Source of the DNA: an uncultured Aggregatibacter sp.
Lineage (GTDB): Bacteria; Pseudomonadota; Gammaproteobacteria; Enterobacterales; Pasteurellaceae
NCBI RefSeq assembly: GCF_901873365.1
Contig: NZ_CABFLM010000033.1
Location: 1-57,085, forward strand
Direction: 5' to 3'
DNA: 57,085 nt
Shown: piece by piece, positions 34,342 to 42,765 of the stretch
Layout of the letters: each line of letters begins with the position of its first letter
How positions within the stretch are numbered: position 1 is the first letter of the stretch
Notes under the pieces: model-generated
Told to the model about the DNA's origin: nothing
Seen by the model: the letters and a program-made list of their open reading frames with translations, nothing else
Database searches by the model: none
Program-made: the position numbers and the translations under genes

Positions 34342-35637
34342 ATGCTAGCGTTTTCACATCAAGAACATATTGAATCCTATTATTCCGTCACCCGTAACCA
34401 ACATTTTGAGTTACCGCCGTTAAATCAAAAAGAATCGGCTGACGTGTGCGTTGTCGGTGCAGGCTTTTTCGGTTTATCCACGGCATTAGAACTTGCCGAA
34501 CAGGGCAAAAGCGTGATTGTGCTGGAAGGCGCACGGGTAGGCTTTGGTGCATCCGGACGTAGTGGCGGTCAAGCCATTAACGGTTTTGAAGACGGCATTG
34601 ATGAATATATCGACCAAGTCGGTTTGGAAACTGCCCGTAAGTTATGGCAAATGTCCTTAGAAGCCATTGATATCATTGATGAACGCATCGCAAAATACGG
34701 CATTCAGTGCGATTGGAAGAAAGGCTATGCCACGTTAGCACTCAACGAGCGTCGTATGGAGGATTTAATCGCCGTTGAAAAAGCCAGCCACGAAATTTTT
34801 GGCTATCAACATATGCAGCTTTGGGACAAAGCCAAACTGGAACAACATCTCGGCAGTAAGATTTATTGTGGCGCATTGTATGACAGCAATTCCGGCCATT
34901 TGCATCCGCTTAATTATTGCTTAGGTTTAGCAAAAGCGTGTTTGGATTTAGGAGTGCGTATTTATGAACAATCACCTGTGGTGGATTTACGTGAAAAGGC
35001 AACAGACATTGAAGTCATAACGGATAAAAGCCTCGTTATCGCCAAAGATGTGGTGTTGGCAACTAACGCTTACATTGATGTGCTACCAAAAAGTATTCAC
35101 CGTGGCATTGCCCGCAAAATTCTACCGGTAGAAAGTTTCATCATCGCTACTGAACCACTGGATCAAGCCACCGCTGATTCCGTGATCAATAACGGCATGT
35201 CCGTGTGCGACAACAATTATTTGCTGGATTATTACCGTTTAAGCGCCGATAACCGTTTATTATTCGGGAGCGATTCCAGTTCTGAGAAAAACATGATTGA
35301 AGTCATGCGCCACAATATGTTGCGCGTTTTTCCGCAGTTAGAAAACGTTAAAATTGATTACGGCTGGGGTGGCCCTATCGACATGACCATCAATTCCAAT
35401 CCACATTTTGGACGCATTTCGCCGCACATTTATTTCGCCCACGGCTATTCCGGCCACGGTGTCGCGCTCACCGGTTTAGCAGGCCGCATTGTAGCCGAAG
35501 CCATTTTGGGCAATGATGAACGTTTGGCTATTTTTGGTAAATTAAATGTGCCTTCGGTATTCGGAGGCAAATTGGTCAAAAACCTTGCATTAAAAATTGG
35601 CGTGCACTATTACCGTTTCTTAGATAAATACCGCTGA
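34342..35637 (+). CDS. FAD-dependent amine oxidoreductase (PuuB/OrdL-like)
   Basis: This 431-residue DAO-family protein has a Rossmann motif, VVGAGFFGLSTALELAEQGKSVIVLE (about 37-62), the GFGASGRSGGQAINGFE flavin motif that follows, and a C-terminal GWGGPIDMT...HGYSGHGVALTGLAGR FAD-binding stretch near 350-390. It is closest to gamma-glutamylputrescine oxidase PuuB and OrdL. No other puu genes are present; the next genes are an amino-acid importer, which suggests oxidation of an imported amine or amino acid. The substrate is unproven. Confidence 0.82.
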   Translation: MLAFSHQEHIESYYSVTRNQHFELPPLNQKESADVCVVGAGFFGLSTALELAEQGKSVIVLEGARVGFGASGRSGGQAINGFEDGIDEYIDQVGLETARKLWQMSLEAIDIIDERIAKYGIQCDWKKGYATLALNERRMEDLIAVEKASHEIFGYQHMQLWDKAKLEQHLGSKIYCGALYDSNSGHLHPLNYCLGLAKACLDLGVRIYEQSPVVDLREKATDIEVITDKSLVIAKDVVLATNAYIDVLPKSIHRGIARKILPVESFIIATEPLDQATADSVINNGMSVCDNNYLLDYYRLSADNRLLFGSDSSSEKNMIEVMRHNMLRVFPQLENVKIDYGWGGPIDMTINSNPHFGRISPHIYFAHGYSGHGVALTGLAGRIVAEAILGNDERLAIFGKLNVPSVFGGKLVKNLALKIGVHYYRFLDKYR

Positions 35638-35757
35638 TGAATAAATCGGCGGATTTTATTTCTTTCAGTTATAACCTAGAGAAAACAATTATTTTGCTTT
35701 CTAAAAACTTACTGTAATAATCCACCGCACTTCACCTTATCAAAAAAGGAACACTTT

Positions 35758-36537
35758 ATGAAAAAATCATTTATTGCAAAAACATTCTTATTATCCGGTT
35801 TAGTTTTCGGCATGGCGACCCAAGCCATCGCCGGAGAAATTTCCGATCGCGTAGAAAAAACCAAAACCTTATTAGTGGGCACCGAAGGCACTTATGCGCC
35901 ATTTACCTTCCATGATGACAGCGGTAAATTAACCGGCTTTGACGTAGAAGTGATTGAAGCAGTAGCACAACGTTTAGGCTTAAAAATTCAATTTAATGAA
36001 ACCCAGTGGGATTCTATGTACGCCGGTTTGAATGCCAAACGTTTCGACTTAATTGCCAATCAAACCAATCCAAGCCCAGAACGTTTGAAAAAATACCTTT
36101 ACACCGCACCCTATAACTATTCCACTGCGGTTATCGTAACCAAAGAAGGCGACAATAGCATCAAAACTTTTGAAGATTTGAAAGGTAAAAAAGCAGCACA
36201 ATCCTTAACCAGCAACTACGGCAAAATCGCCAAAGCCAATGGTGCAGAACTCATCGTCGTCGAAGGTTTGGCACAAGCCTTAAAATTGATTACCCAAGAT
36301 CGCGCCGAAACTACCGTGAACGACCACTTGGCAGTCTTGGATTACTTCAAGAAACAACCAAATTCCGGTTTAAAAATTGCAGTAAAACGGGATGACAAAG
36401 TGCCTTCCGGCTTCGCGGTATTAAAAGGTGAGGAACCGCTGGTCGAAAAAATTAACCAAGCATTGGAAGAACTAAGAAAAGACGGCACCTTGAAACAAAT
36501 TTCAATCAAATGGTTCGGCGATGACATTACTCAATAA
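35758..36537 (+). CDS. Amino-acid ABC transporter, periplasmic binding protein
   Basis: This 259-residue family-3 solute-binding protein has a signal peptide (MKKSFIAKTFLLSGLVFGM..., cleavage near AIAG) and no lipobox Cys. The LLVGTEGTYAPFTFHDDSGKLTGFDVEVI motif is classic for polar amino-acid or cystine binders. It is closest to Haemophilus HI1080 and the TcyA/TcyJ group, so cystine is the best guess. AAGGA precedes the ATG; the permease gene overlaps its end by 17 bases. Confidence 0.88.
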   Translation: MKKSFIAKTFLLSGLVFGMATQAIAGEISDRVEKTKTLLVGTEGTYAPFTFHDDSGKLTGFDVEVIEAVAQRLGLKIQFNETQWDSMYAGLNAKRFDLIANQTNPSPERLKKYLYTAPYNYSTAVIVTKEGDNSIKTFEDLKGKKAAQSLTSNYGKIAKANGAELIVVEGLAQALKLITQDRAETTVNDHLAVLDYFKKQPNSGLKIAVKRDDKVPSGFAVLKGEEPLVEKINQALEELRKDGTLKQISIKWFGDDITQ

Positions 36538-37243
36538 TTTTCTCGCCTCACTTCCCTTTATGAATGCAGAAAGAGCTGATGAAGTCATCAGCTCTTTTTG
36601 GCCTATGTTGGAAGCGGCTATTGATAAAACCATTCCGTTAGCCGTGATTTCCTTTTTTGCCGGCGTCGCTATTGCGTTACTGATGGCGCTGATTCGCATT
36701 GTGGAAAAACCAAATTTCGGTATGCGTTTATTGCAAATACTTTGCCGTATTTATGTTTCCACCATTCGCGGCACACCGATGTTGGTGCAAATTTTCATCA
36801 TTTTCTACGGATTACCGGAAGTAGGGATTAAGCTCGATCCGTTTCCAACAGCAATTATTGCCTTTTCCATTAATATCGGCGCTTACGCTTCAGAAACCAT
36901 TCGCGCGGCAATTTTATCCATTCCCAAAGGACAATGGGAAGCTTCCTATTCCATCGGTATGAATTATTATCAAACGTTCACTCGCACCATCATGCCACAA
37001 GCCTTGCGCGTATCGGTGCCGCCATTGGCAAACACCTTTATCAGCAACGTGAAAGATACGTCTTTGGCGTCGTTAGTATTAGTGACGGAAATGTTTCGCG
37101 TGGCACAAAACATCACTGCGGAAAACTATGAATTTATTATGATTTATAGCGAAGCCGCACTGATTTACTGGTGCATTTGTTTGATATTGTCCTTTGCACA
37201 AGATCGTTTGGAACAACGTCTATCCCGCCACCTCAAGGCCTAA
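36521..37243 (+). CDS. Amino-acid ABC transporter, permease
   Basis: This 240-residue HisM/TcyB-type permease has about five membrane helices and the cytoplasmic EAA-loop SIPKGQWEASYSIGMNYYQTFTRTIMPQALRVSVPPL near 128-165 that contacts the ATPase. The start overlaps the binding-protein gene. It is the middle gene of a three-gene importer (HI1079-like). Confidence 0.9.
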   Translation: MTLLNNFLASLPFMNAERADEVISSFWPMLEAAIDKTIPLAVISFFAGVAIALLMALIRIVEKPNFGMRLLQILCRIYVSTIRGTPMLVQIFIIFYGLPEVGIKLDPFPTAIIAFSINIGAYASETIRAAILSIPKGQWEASYSIGMNYYQTFTRTIMPQALRVSVPPLANTFISNVKDTSLASLVLVTEMFRVAQNITAENYEFIMIYSEAALIYWCICLILSFAQDRLEQRLSRHLKA

Positions 37244-37252
37244 GGAAATCCT

Positions 37253-38020
37253 ATGTTAGAAGTGAACAATATTCATAAAACATTTAATGGCAATCCGGTG
37301 CTAAAAGGGATCGATTTTCACATTGAGAAGGGCGAAGTCGTGGCGATTCTCGGCCCTTCCGGCTCCGGCAAAACCACCTTTTTACGCTGCCTAAACTTAT
37401 TGGAACGACCTGAACTTGGCACACTGCGTTTTTGTGATGGAAGTTTAACATTGGATTTTTCTCGCAAAATCAGCAAAGCCGATGAATTGAAATTACGCCG
37501 TCGCTCATCCATGGTGTTTCAGCAATACAATTTGTTCCCCCATCGCACCGCACTTGAAAATGTGATGGAAGGCATGGTTGTGGTGCAAAAGAAAAGCAAA
37601 GCGGAAGCAGAACAGCGCGCTGTGGAATTGCTTACCAAGGTGGGCTTAAAAGACAAAATGCACTTATATCCGTCGCAACTCTCCGGCGGTCAGCAACAAC
37701 GGGTGGGCATTGCTCGCGCATTAGCGGTTCAACCGGATATTATTCTGCTGGACGAACCCACCTCGGCGTTAGATCCGGAATTGGTGGGCGAAGTGCTACA
37801 AACGTTAAAGTTACTGGCACAAGAAGGTTGGACGATGATTATCGTTACCCATGAAATGCAATTTGCCCGCGATGTGGCCGATCGTGTCATTTTGATGGCA
37901 GACGGCAACGTGGTAGAACAAAACAACGCACGCGAATTTTTCGAAAATCCCCAACAGGAACGCACCAAGCAGTTCCTGTTGCAGGCCAAAATTCCCGTTT
38001 GCGTGGAATATGAAATTTAA
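37253..38020 (+). CDS. Amino-acid ABC transporter, ATP-binding protein
   Basis: This 255-residue ATPase has Walker A GPSGSGKTT near residue 35, a Q-loop VFQQYNLFPHRTALENV, signature LSGGQQQRVGIARAL near 142 and Walker B IILLDEPTSALDPELVGEV. It follows the permease by 9 bases and completes the importer (HI1078-like). It contains a USS in the coding sequence. It ends 8 bases from tusB, which is convergent. Confidence 0.92.
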   Translation: MLEVNNIHKTFNGNPVLKGIDFHIEKGEVVAILGPSGSGKTTFLRCLNLLERPELGTLRFCDGSLTLDFSRKISKADELKLRRRSSMVFQQYNLFPHRTALENVMEGMVVVQKKSKAEAEQRAVELLTKVGLKDKMHLYPSQLSGGQQQRVGIARALAVQPDIILLDEPTSALDPELVGEVLQTLKLLAQEGWTMIIVTHEMQFARDVADRVILMADGNVVEQNNAREFFENPQQERTKQFLLQAKIPVCVEYEI

Positions 38021-38027
38021 CGCGTTT

Positions 38028-38315
38028 TTATAGCGCAATTTGCGGAAAATATTGTTCGCTGAGCGCAACAAAATCCGCTAAAGAAATGGACCGCACTTTT
38101 GCATCATTTGGCAGAAGTGCGGTTAAATTTCTCGCCAAAATATCGTTCTCTAAGACAAAACAGGAAGCATGACAACGCGCCAACACATCTGCCTGTTTTA
38201 ACGCCAATAACACGCCATCCTGCCATAACACCACCGCATCTTGTGCCGTGGCATTTAGCAAATAATGTTCCAGTTCCGTTTGTGAATAATGCGCTTGAGA
38301 AAAAGTATAAAGCAT
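38028..38315 (-). CDS. tusB: Sulfurtransferase subunit TusB
   Basis: This 95-residue DsrH/TusB protein is part of the TusBCD hexamer that relays sulfur from TusA to TusE for 2-thiouridine at U34 of tRNA. It is last of tusD-tusC-tusB and starts 2 bases after tusC. A pair of inverted uptake cores (38090-38098 and 38115-38123) lies inside the coding sequence, around LTALLPNDAKVRS. Confidence 0.9.
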   Translation of the reverse strand: MLYTFSQAHYSQTELEHYLLNATAQDAVVLWQDGVLLALKQADVLARCHASCFVLENDILARNLTALLPNDAKVRSISLADFVALSEQYFPQIAL

Positions 38316-38317
38316 AA

Positions 38318-38680
38318 TTAGAAAGTCAGAATTTTTTCACATTGTTGTAGGCGTTGTAACAACGCTTGACGCGACAACACGTCACAATCCAAGACGAAAT
38401 CTGCGGGATTCAGCTGAAATTGCTGCAGTGAATCAGCGCACACATAGCGCTGTTCGATATCGTATAAATCCAATAATTTCAATGCACTTGCCGTGTCTTT
38501 TTGCAATACGACTTCCGCTTGTTGCTGTTTTTGCAAGTTCAACACGCCGTCATCTAAGAAAAACACCGCAATGCCTTCTTCCGCACAAAATGCCGTTGCA
38601 GCAAGCAGCGCATCTAATCCTTCCCGTGTATTGGCTGTGCCGTAAGGTGCATGACGAAAAATAAAAGCAAGTTTTGTCAT
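38318..38680 (-). CDS. tusC: Sulfurtransferase subunit TusC
   Basis: This 120-residue DsrF-like protein (MTKLAFIFRHAPYGTANTREGLDALLAATAF) matches the TusC N-terminus, including the P-G-x-x-x-x-R-E-G-L-D region. The start overlaps the tusD stop by 4 bases (ATGA-type overlap), indicating coupled translation of the complex. Confidence 0.93.
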   Translation of the reverse strand: MTKLAFIFRHAPYGTANTREGLDALLAATAFCAEEGIAVFFLDDGVLNLQKQQQAEVVLQKDTASALKLLDLYDIEQRYVCADSLQQFQLNPADFVLDCDVLSRQALLQRLQQCEKILTF

Positions 38681-39054
38681 AGGGTAATTACTCGATCGGC
38701 TTGTAGCAAGGCTTGGCTAAATTCACCTAAACCGGCAAGTTGAAAAACGTCTGCCAAACTGACCGCACTTTTATCCGCCGCTGATTCACTGTCCACCACG
38801 CCCCGACGTTGTGCCGCAGCGACACATAAATGTAATGGCACATTAAATTGGCGAGAAAACACTTGCCACGCTTTGACTAAATTGAATTCATCATTGGCCG
38901 GGTACACCAAAGCATTGCCATTGCTGACACCGTCTTGATAGAAAAAGATTTGGCGGATATGATGTTTTTGAACCAGCTCTTGCGCTAACTGATAGGCAAG
39001 AAAAGCGCCTTGGCTCCCATAAACTGGCTGTTTAACCACCAATACATAATCCAT
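38677..39054 (-). CDS. tusD: Sulfurtransferase subunit TusD
   Basis: This 125-residue DsrE-like protein has VVKQPVYGSQGAFLAYQLAQEL near the N-terminus and LHLCVAAAQRRGV near residue 75, which carries the active persulfide cysteine. It lies 2 bases after the yheO stop. It works with TusB and TusC in tRNA thiolation. Confidence 0.94.
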   Translation of the reverse strand: MDYVLVVKQPVYGSQGAFLAYQLAQELVQKHHIRQIFFYQDGVSNGNALVYPANDEFNLVKAWQVFSRQFNVPLHLCVAAAQRRGVVDSESAADKSAVSLADVFQLAGLGEFSQALLQADRVITL

Positions 39055-39056
39055 GA

Positions 39057-39725
39057 TTACTCGTCCTGATCCTGTTTAATTTGGCGAATGTATAAATACA
39101 CGGTATGACGGGAAATATTGAGGCGTTCCGCCACCAAATTGATCGCATCTTTAATGTCGAAAATGCCTTTTTCATACAAAGAAACCACGATTTGGCGGTT
39201 TTTATTATTATTTGCCACCATACGATCAGAAGTCACTTCCTCAATGGTTTTTTCCACGGTTTGAACCACCAACTCTTCCACTGAACTGGCAAAGTTCACC
39301 GCAGAGGTTTCACCATGCTCCGATGCAGGGATAAAATTTTGCAGAAATTGCGACATAGGCACATCTAAATTAATGTTGATGCAAAGCAGGCCAATGATAC
39401 GTTTTGCGCTGTTACGAATCGCGATAGTCACTGACTTCATCAAACCACTGCTTTTCTTGGCGCGGGTAAAATACGGTTTGCTGACGCTTTCCGATTTCAT
39501 ATTGTGCAAGGAACGCAACGCGAAATCCGTCATGGGCGAGCCCACTTGGCGGTTGGTGTTATGTCCGTTAGCGATGTAAATGGCGGAGTGTTCTAAATCC
39601 TCAAAAGAGTGGAGAACGATTTCACAATGTTGCCCGATGAGCGCACTGACACCGTCAACCACGGCAATATAGGAATTTAAAATCGTGCGATCTTCGTCGG
39701 TAAAAGGGCGTTTATCCGTTAACAT
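39057..39725 (-). CDS. YheO-family transcriptional regulator
   Basis: The 222-residue protein has an N-terminal PAS-like (YheO) domain (about 15-125, with VLHSFEDLEHSAIYIANGHNTNRQVGSPMTDF) and a C-terminal helix-turn-helix (about 175-215, NLVAERLNISRHTVYLYIRQIK). It is directly upstream of tusDCB, as in E. coli and Haemophilus. No clear ribosome site precedes the ATG at 39725. The ligand and target genes are not known to me. Confidence 0.88.
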   Translation of the reverse strand: MLTDKRPFTDEDRTILNSYIAVVDGVSALIGQHCEIVLHSFEDLEHSAIYIANGHNTNRQVGSPMTDFALRSLHNMKSESVSKPYFTRAKKSSGLMKSVTIAIRNSAKRIIGLLCININLDVPMSQFLQNFIPASEHGETSAVNFASSVEELVVQTVEKTIEEVTSDRMVANNNKNRQIVVSLYEKGIFDIKDAINLVAERLNISRHTVYLYIRQIKQDQDE

Positions 39726-39757
39726 GAATGTGCATATGCATTTTATTCAAATAAGAA

Positions 39758-39800
39758 ACCGCACTTTTAAATGCAAGGCTCTAAAAGTGCGGTCATTTTT
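39758..39800 (-). terminator. USS-pair terminator after fkpA
   Basis: ACCGCACTTTTA (39758-39769) pairs with TAAAAGTGCGGT (39782-39793), a 12-base perfect stem with a 12-base loop. It separates fkpA from the yheO-tus operon on the minus strand. Confidence 0.65.
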
Positions 39801-39813
39801 TCAAAGGTTTTAA

Positions 39814-40605
39814 TTATTTTTTCGCTGGAATCACATCTAAGACTTCGACATCAAAATAGAGTGTCGCATTCGGTGGGATGCTCGCACCCGCACCTTCTTT
39901 ACCATACGCTAAATCAGCCGGCAATACTAATTCAATCTTACCGCCTTTTTTCACTAATTGCAGACCTTCGGTCCAACCTTTAATCACTTGATTTAACGGG
40001 AATTCTGCCGGTACGTTACGTTCACGTGAACTGTCAAATACGGTGCCATCTGCTAATTTACCGGTGTAATGTACTTTAACGACATCTGTTTCTTTGATCG
40101 GATTGCCTTTACCTGCATCAACAACGCGGTATAACAAGCCGGATGGTGTTTTCTTCACGCCGTCTTTTTTCGCAAATTCTTCTGCGAATTTTTTACCTTC
40201 TTCTTCCGCTTTCTTCGCTGCTGCAGCGAATCTTTCTTCGCTTGCGGCTTTTAATTTGCCATCAATTTCTTGTAAGACAGAGGTAATTTCTTTATTGTTT
40301 TCTAACTTAACTTTGCCACCTAGCACGTCTGCAATACCGGCAACGACTTTATCACTGTTGTAATCGATCACGCCTTTTTGTGCATCAATTAAACCTTGTA
40401 AATCTGAACCAAACAAAACACCGACCGCGTAAGAAGCTTCGTCATTAAATGAACCGGCTTTTTTGACCTCTGCCGCTTTCATTTCAGTCGCTTCTGCTTT
40501 TGCGGCTTCCGGTTTTGCCTCAGTTTGCGCATCTGCAAATGCATTGGCAGAAAGAACGCTTGCGAGTATAAGTGCAACAGTTGACAATTTTTGAAATTTT
40601 AACAT
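39814..40605 (-). CDS. fkpA: FKBP-type peptidyl-prolyl isomerase FkpA
   Basis: This 263-residue periplasmic folding factor opens with a signal peptide (MLKFQKLSTVALILASVLSA, cleavage near NAFADA), then an Ala/Glu/Lys-rich segment, a helical dimerisation domain (about 45-145), and an FKBP domain (about 150-263, VVKVHYTGKLADGTVFDSS, LPADLAYGKEGAG). AAGGA precedes the ATG at 40605; a longer upstream extension is rejected. A candidate sigma-E promoter lies upstream, as expected for an envelope chaperone. Confidence 0.94.
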   Translation of the reverse strand: MLKFQKLSTVALILASVLSANAFADAQTEAKPEAAKAEATEMKAAEVKKAGSFNDEASYAVGVLFGSDLQGLIDAQKGVIDYNSDKVVAGIADVLGGKVKLENNKEITSVLQEIDGKLKAASEERFAAAAKKAEEEGKKFAEEFAKKDGVKKTPSGLLYRVVDAGKGNPIKETDVVKVHYTGKLADGTVFDSSRERNVPAEFPLNQVIKGWTEGLQLVKKGGKIELVLPADLAYGKEGAGASIPPNATLYFDVEVLDVIPAKK

Positions 40606-40642
40606 GATGTTAGATCCTTTATAATACATGAAACACGAAGTC

Positions 40643-40669
40643 ATAGAGTAAAACGGATTCAATAAATTC
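40643..40669 (-). promoter_or_regulatory. Candidate sigma-E promoter of fkpA
   Basis: On the minus strand GAATTT (40669-40664) and TCTAT (40647-40643) are separated by exactly 16 bases. The -35 differs from GAACTT at one base. It lies about 40 bases before the fkpA start. Confidence 0.6.
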
Positions 40670-40692
40670 ACAACATTTATTTAGGAATTATT

Positions 40693-40914
40693 ATGTCGAT
40701 ATCGAAAAATTTAGAACCACGAATTGCCGAATTAGAAATGAAATTGACTTTCCAAGAAACTATCATTGAAGAATTGAATCAGGCGCTTATCGAACAACAA
40801 TTTCTAATTGATAAAATGCAGGTACAACTTCGTTATTTAGTGAATAAACTGAAAGATGTACAACCCTCCAACATTGCTACTCAGGCAGAAGAAACTCCTC
40901 CGCCGCATTATTAA
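40693..40914 (+). CDS. slyX: SlyX protein
   Basis: This 73-residue coiled-coil protein has continuous heptads (LEPRIAELEMKLTFQETIIEELNQALIEQQ) and a C-terminal PPPHY, the SlyX signature. It is divergent from fkpA, the conserved arrangement. Its function is not established. Confidence 0.93.
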   Translation: MSISKNLEPRIAELEMKLTFQETIIEELNQALIEQQFLIDKMQVQLRYLVNKLKDVQPSNIATQAEETPPPHY

Positions 40915-40973
40915 TGTAAAAAAGGGCGCTATATTTAGCGCCCAAAAGAAGGGTTTTCTTATTGTTGTTGGAA

Positions 40974-41702
40974 TTATTTTGCGAAGTACGCTTCTAAATC
41001 ATCGCTACCGCCAATGTGTTTACCACCGATAAATACTTGCGGCACGGTTGCACGGCCGGAAACTGCACGTACACTTACGATAGTAGCATCATGACCTAAC
41101 ACGATTTCTTCGAAGTTCAAGCCTTTTTCATGCAACATTTGTTTTGCTTTCGCACAGAACGGGCAGCCCGGTTTAGTGAAGATCGCAACAGATTCTTGAA
41201 TTTGGTGTTGTGGTGCGATGTATTTTAACATGGTATCTGCATCAGATACTTTGAACGGATCGCCCGGCTCGTTTGGCTCAACGAACATTTTTTCTACTAC
41301 GCCGTTTTTCACGAGCATAGAATAACGCCATGAACGTTTACCGAAACCTAAATCTTCTTTACCTACCAACATACCCATGCCTTCGGTAAATTCACCGTTA
41401 CCATCCGGAACAAAAGTAATGTTTTCTGCTTTTTCATCTTCTTTCCATGCGTTCATAACGAAAGTATCGTTCACGGAAACCACAAGAATGTCGTCAACGC
41501 CGTATTTTTTGAATACTGGTGCTAATTCATTGTAGCGTGGTAAGTGAGAAGAAGAGCAGGTTGGGGTAAATGCACCCGGTAAAGAGAAAACGATAACGGT
41601 TTTGTTATCAAATAATTCAGATGAAGTTACATCAACCCATTTGTCACCTTGACGAGTACGGAATGTAACCTGAGGAACTTTTTTTCCTTCCATAGTAGAC
41701 AT
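40974..41702 (-). CDS. Hybrid peroxiredoxin-glutaredoxin (PGdx)
   Basis: The 242-residue fusion has a Prx5-type domain with peroxidatic Cys in PGAFTPTCSSSHLPRYNEL (near residue 49) and a C-terminal glutaredoxin (from about 165) with the active site GCPFCAKAKQML and TVPQVFIGGKHIGGSDDL. It reduces hydroperoxides with glutathione in one polypeptide, as shown for the Haemophilus homologue HI0572. It is divergent from oxyR with a shared palindrome between them. Confidence 0.95.
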   Translation of the reverse strand: MSTMEGKKVPQVTFRTRQGDKWVDVTSSELFDNKTVIVFSLPGAFTPTCSSSHLPRYNELAPVFKKYGVDDILVVSVNDTFVMNAWKEDEKAENITFVPDGNGEFTEGMGMLVGKEDLGFGKRSWRYSMLVKNGVVEKMFVEPNEPGDPFKVSDADTMLKYIAPQHQIQESVAIFTKPGCPFCAKAKQMLHEKGLNFEEIVLGHDATIVSVRAVSGRATVPQVFIGGKHIGGSDDLEAYFAK

Positions 41703-41783
41703 AAGTTTTTCTCCTATTCTATAAGTGTTGCTATGAATTAGAAAGCCAGCCTAAATTACAGGCAGTTTCTAAAGATGGTGTGA

Positions 41784-41813
41784 ATTATAGATAAAATTGT
41801 GATATAGTCACAA
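41784..41813 (-). promoter_or_regulatory. pgdX promoter
   Basis: On the minus strand TTGTGA (41813-41808) and TATAAT (41789-41784) are 18 bases apart. The -35 lies inside the palindrome at 41796-41814, the position expected for activation by OxyR. Confidence 0.55.
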
Positions 41814-41814
41814 T
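41796..41814. promoter_or_regulatory. Palindromic site between pgdX and oxyR
   Basis: ATTGTGA (41796-41802) and TCACAAT (41808-41814) form perfect arms around TATAG. The position suits OxyR acting on both divergent genes. TGTGA/TCACA recalls a CRP half-site, but the spacing is 5, not 6. Confidence 0.55.
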
Positions 41815-41860
41815 CAATTAATTCTATCCTTTTAATTGTTACTTTCTATAATGAGGACAT

Positions 41861-42754
41861 ATGAATATCCGTGATTTAGAATACCTTGTTGCCCTTGCAG
41901 AACACAAGCATTTTCGTCGTGCAGCAGACGCCTGTCATGTGAGCCAACCGACGCTAAGCGGTCAAATTCGCAAATTAGAAGACGAACTTGGCATCATTTT
42001 ATTGGAACGTACCAGTCGTAAAGTGCTCTTTACACAATCGGGTTTATTGTTGGTAGATCAGGCTAAAACCGTGTTGCGTGAAGTGAAACTCTTGAAAGAA
42101 ATGGCAAGTAACCAAGGCAAAGAAATGACCGGTCCGTTACACGTTGGCGTGATCCCGACAATAGGTCCTTATTTAATGCCTCATATTGTCCCGGCATTAC
42201 AAAATGCGTTCCCCGATTTGGAACTCTTTCTCTACGAAGCGCAGACCCATCAATTATTGGAGCAGCTTGAAACCGGCCGCTTAGATTGCGCCATTGTAGC
42301 ATCCGTACGTGAAACCGAACCGTTTATTGAAGTACCATTATTTAAAGAAAGAATGTTATTGGCCGTTGCTGAAAATCATCCTTGGGCAAAAGAACAAACC
42401 ATTCCAATGTCTATGTTGAAAGATCGTGAAATGTTAATGCTTGATGATGGACACTGTCTGCGCAACCAAGCCCTTGGCTATTGTTTTACCGCCGGGGCAA
42501 AAGAAAATTCTCATTTCCAAGCGACCAGTTTGGAAACCTTGCGTAATATGGTCGCCGCCAATGCCGGCATGACCTTAATGCCAGAGTTAGCCGTACTAAG
42601 CGAAGGAGAACGCGGCGGCGTGAAATATTTGCCATGCCAACCCGAACCTTCTCGAGATGTTATTTTGGTTTATCGCCCCGGCTCACCGCTCCGCGCTCGT
42701 TATGAACGTATTGCCGAGGCCATTGCGAATTCGGTTAAATCCATTTTATCTTAA
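41861..42754 (+). CDS. oxyR: Hydrogen-peroxide sensor OxyR
   Basis: This 297-residue LysR-type regulator has an N-terminal winged helix (MNIRDLEYLVALAEHKHFRRAADACHVSQPTLSGQIRKLE) and an effector domain with the two redox cysteines in DGHCLRNQALGYC (Cys near 199 and 208), the OxyR disulfide pair. GAGGA precedes the ATG. It is followed by fabR 11 bases on. Confidence 0.96.
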   Translation: MNIRDLEYLVALAEHKHFRRAADACHVSQPTLSGQIRKLEDELGIILLERTSRKVLFTQSGLLLVDQAKTVLREVKLLKEMASNQGKEMTGPLHVGVIPTIGPYLMPHIVPALQNAFPDLELFLYEAQTHQLLEQLETGRLDCAIVASVRETEPFIEVPLFKERMLLAVAENHPWAKEQTIPMSMLKDREMLMLDDGHCLRNQALGYCFTAGAKENSHFQATSLETLRNMVAANAGMTLMPELAVLSEGERGGVKYLPCQPEPSRDVILVYRPGSPLRARYERIAEAIANSVKSILS

Positions 42755-42765
42755 CGGAGCATTTC

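Noticed and set aside
41796..41814. CRP-like site (TGTGA/TCACA)
   Set aside because: The half-sites are 5 bases apart, whereas CRP and FNR need 6 and 4 respectively, so I keep it only as a palindrome that may bind OxyR.
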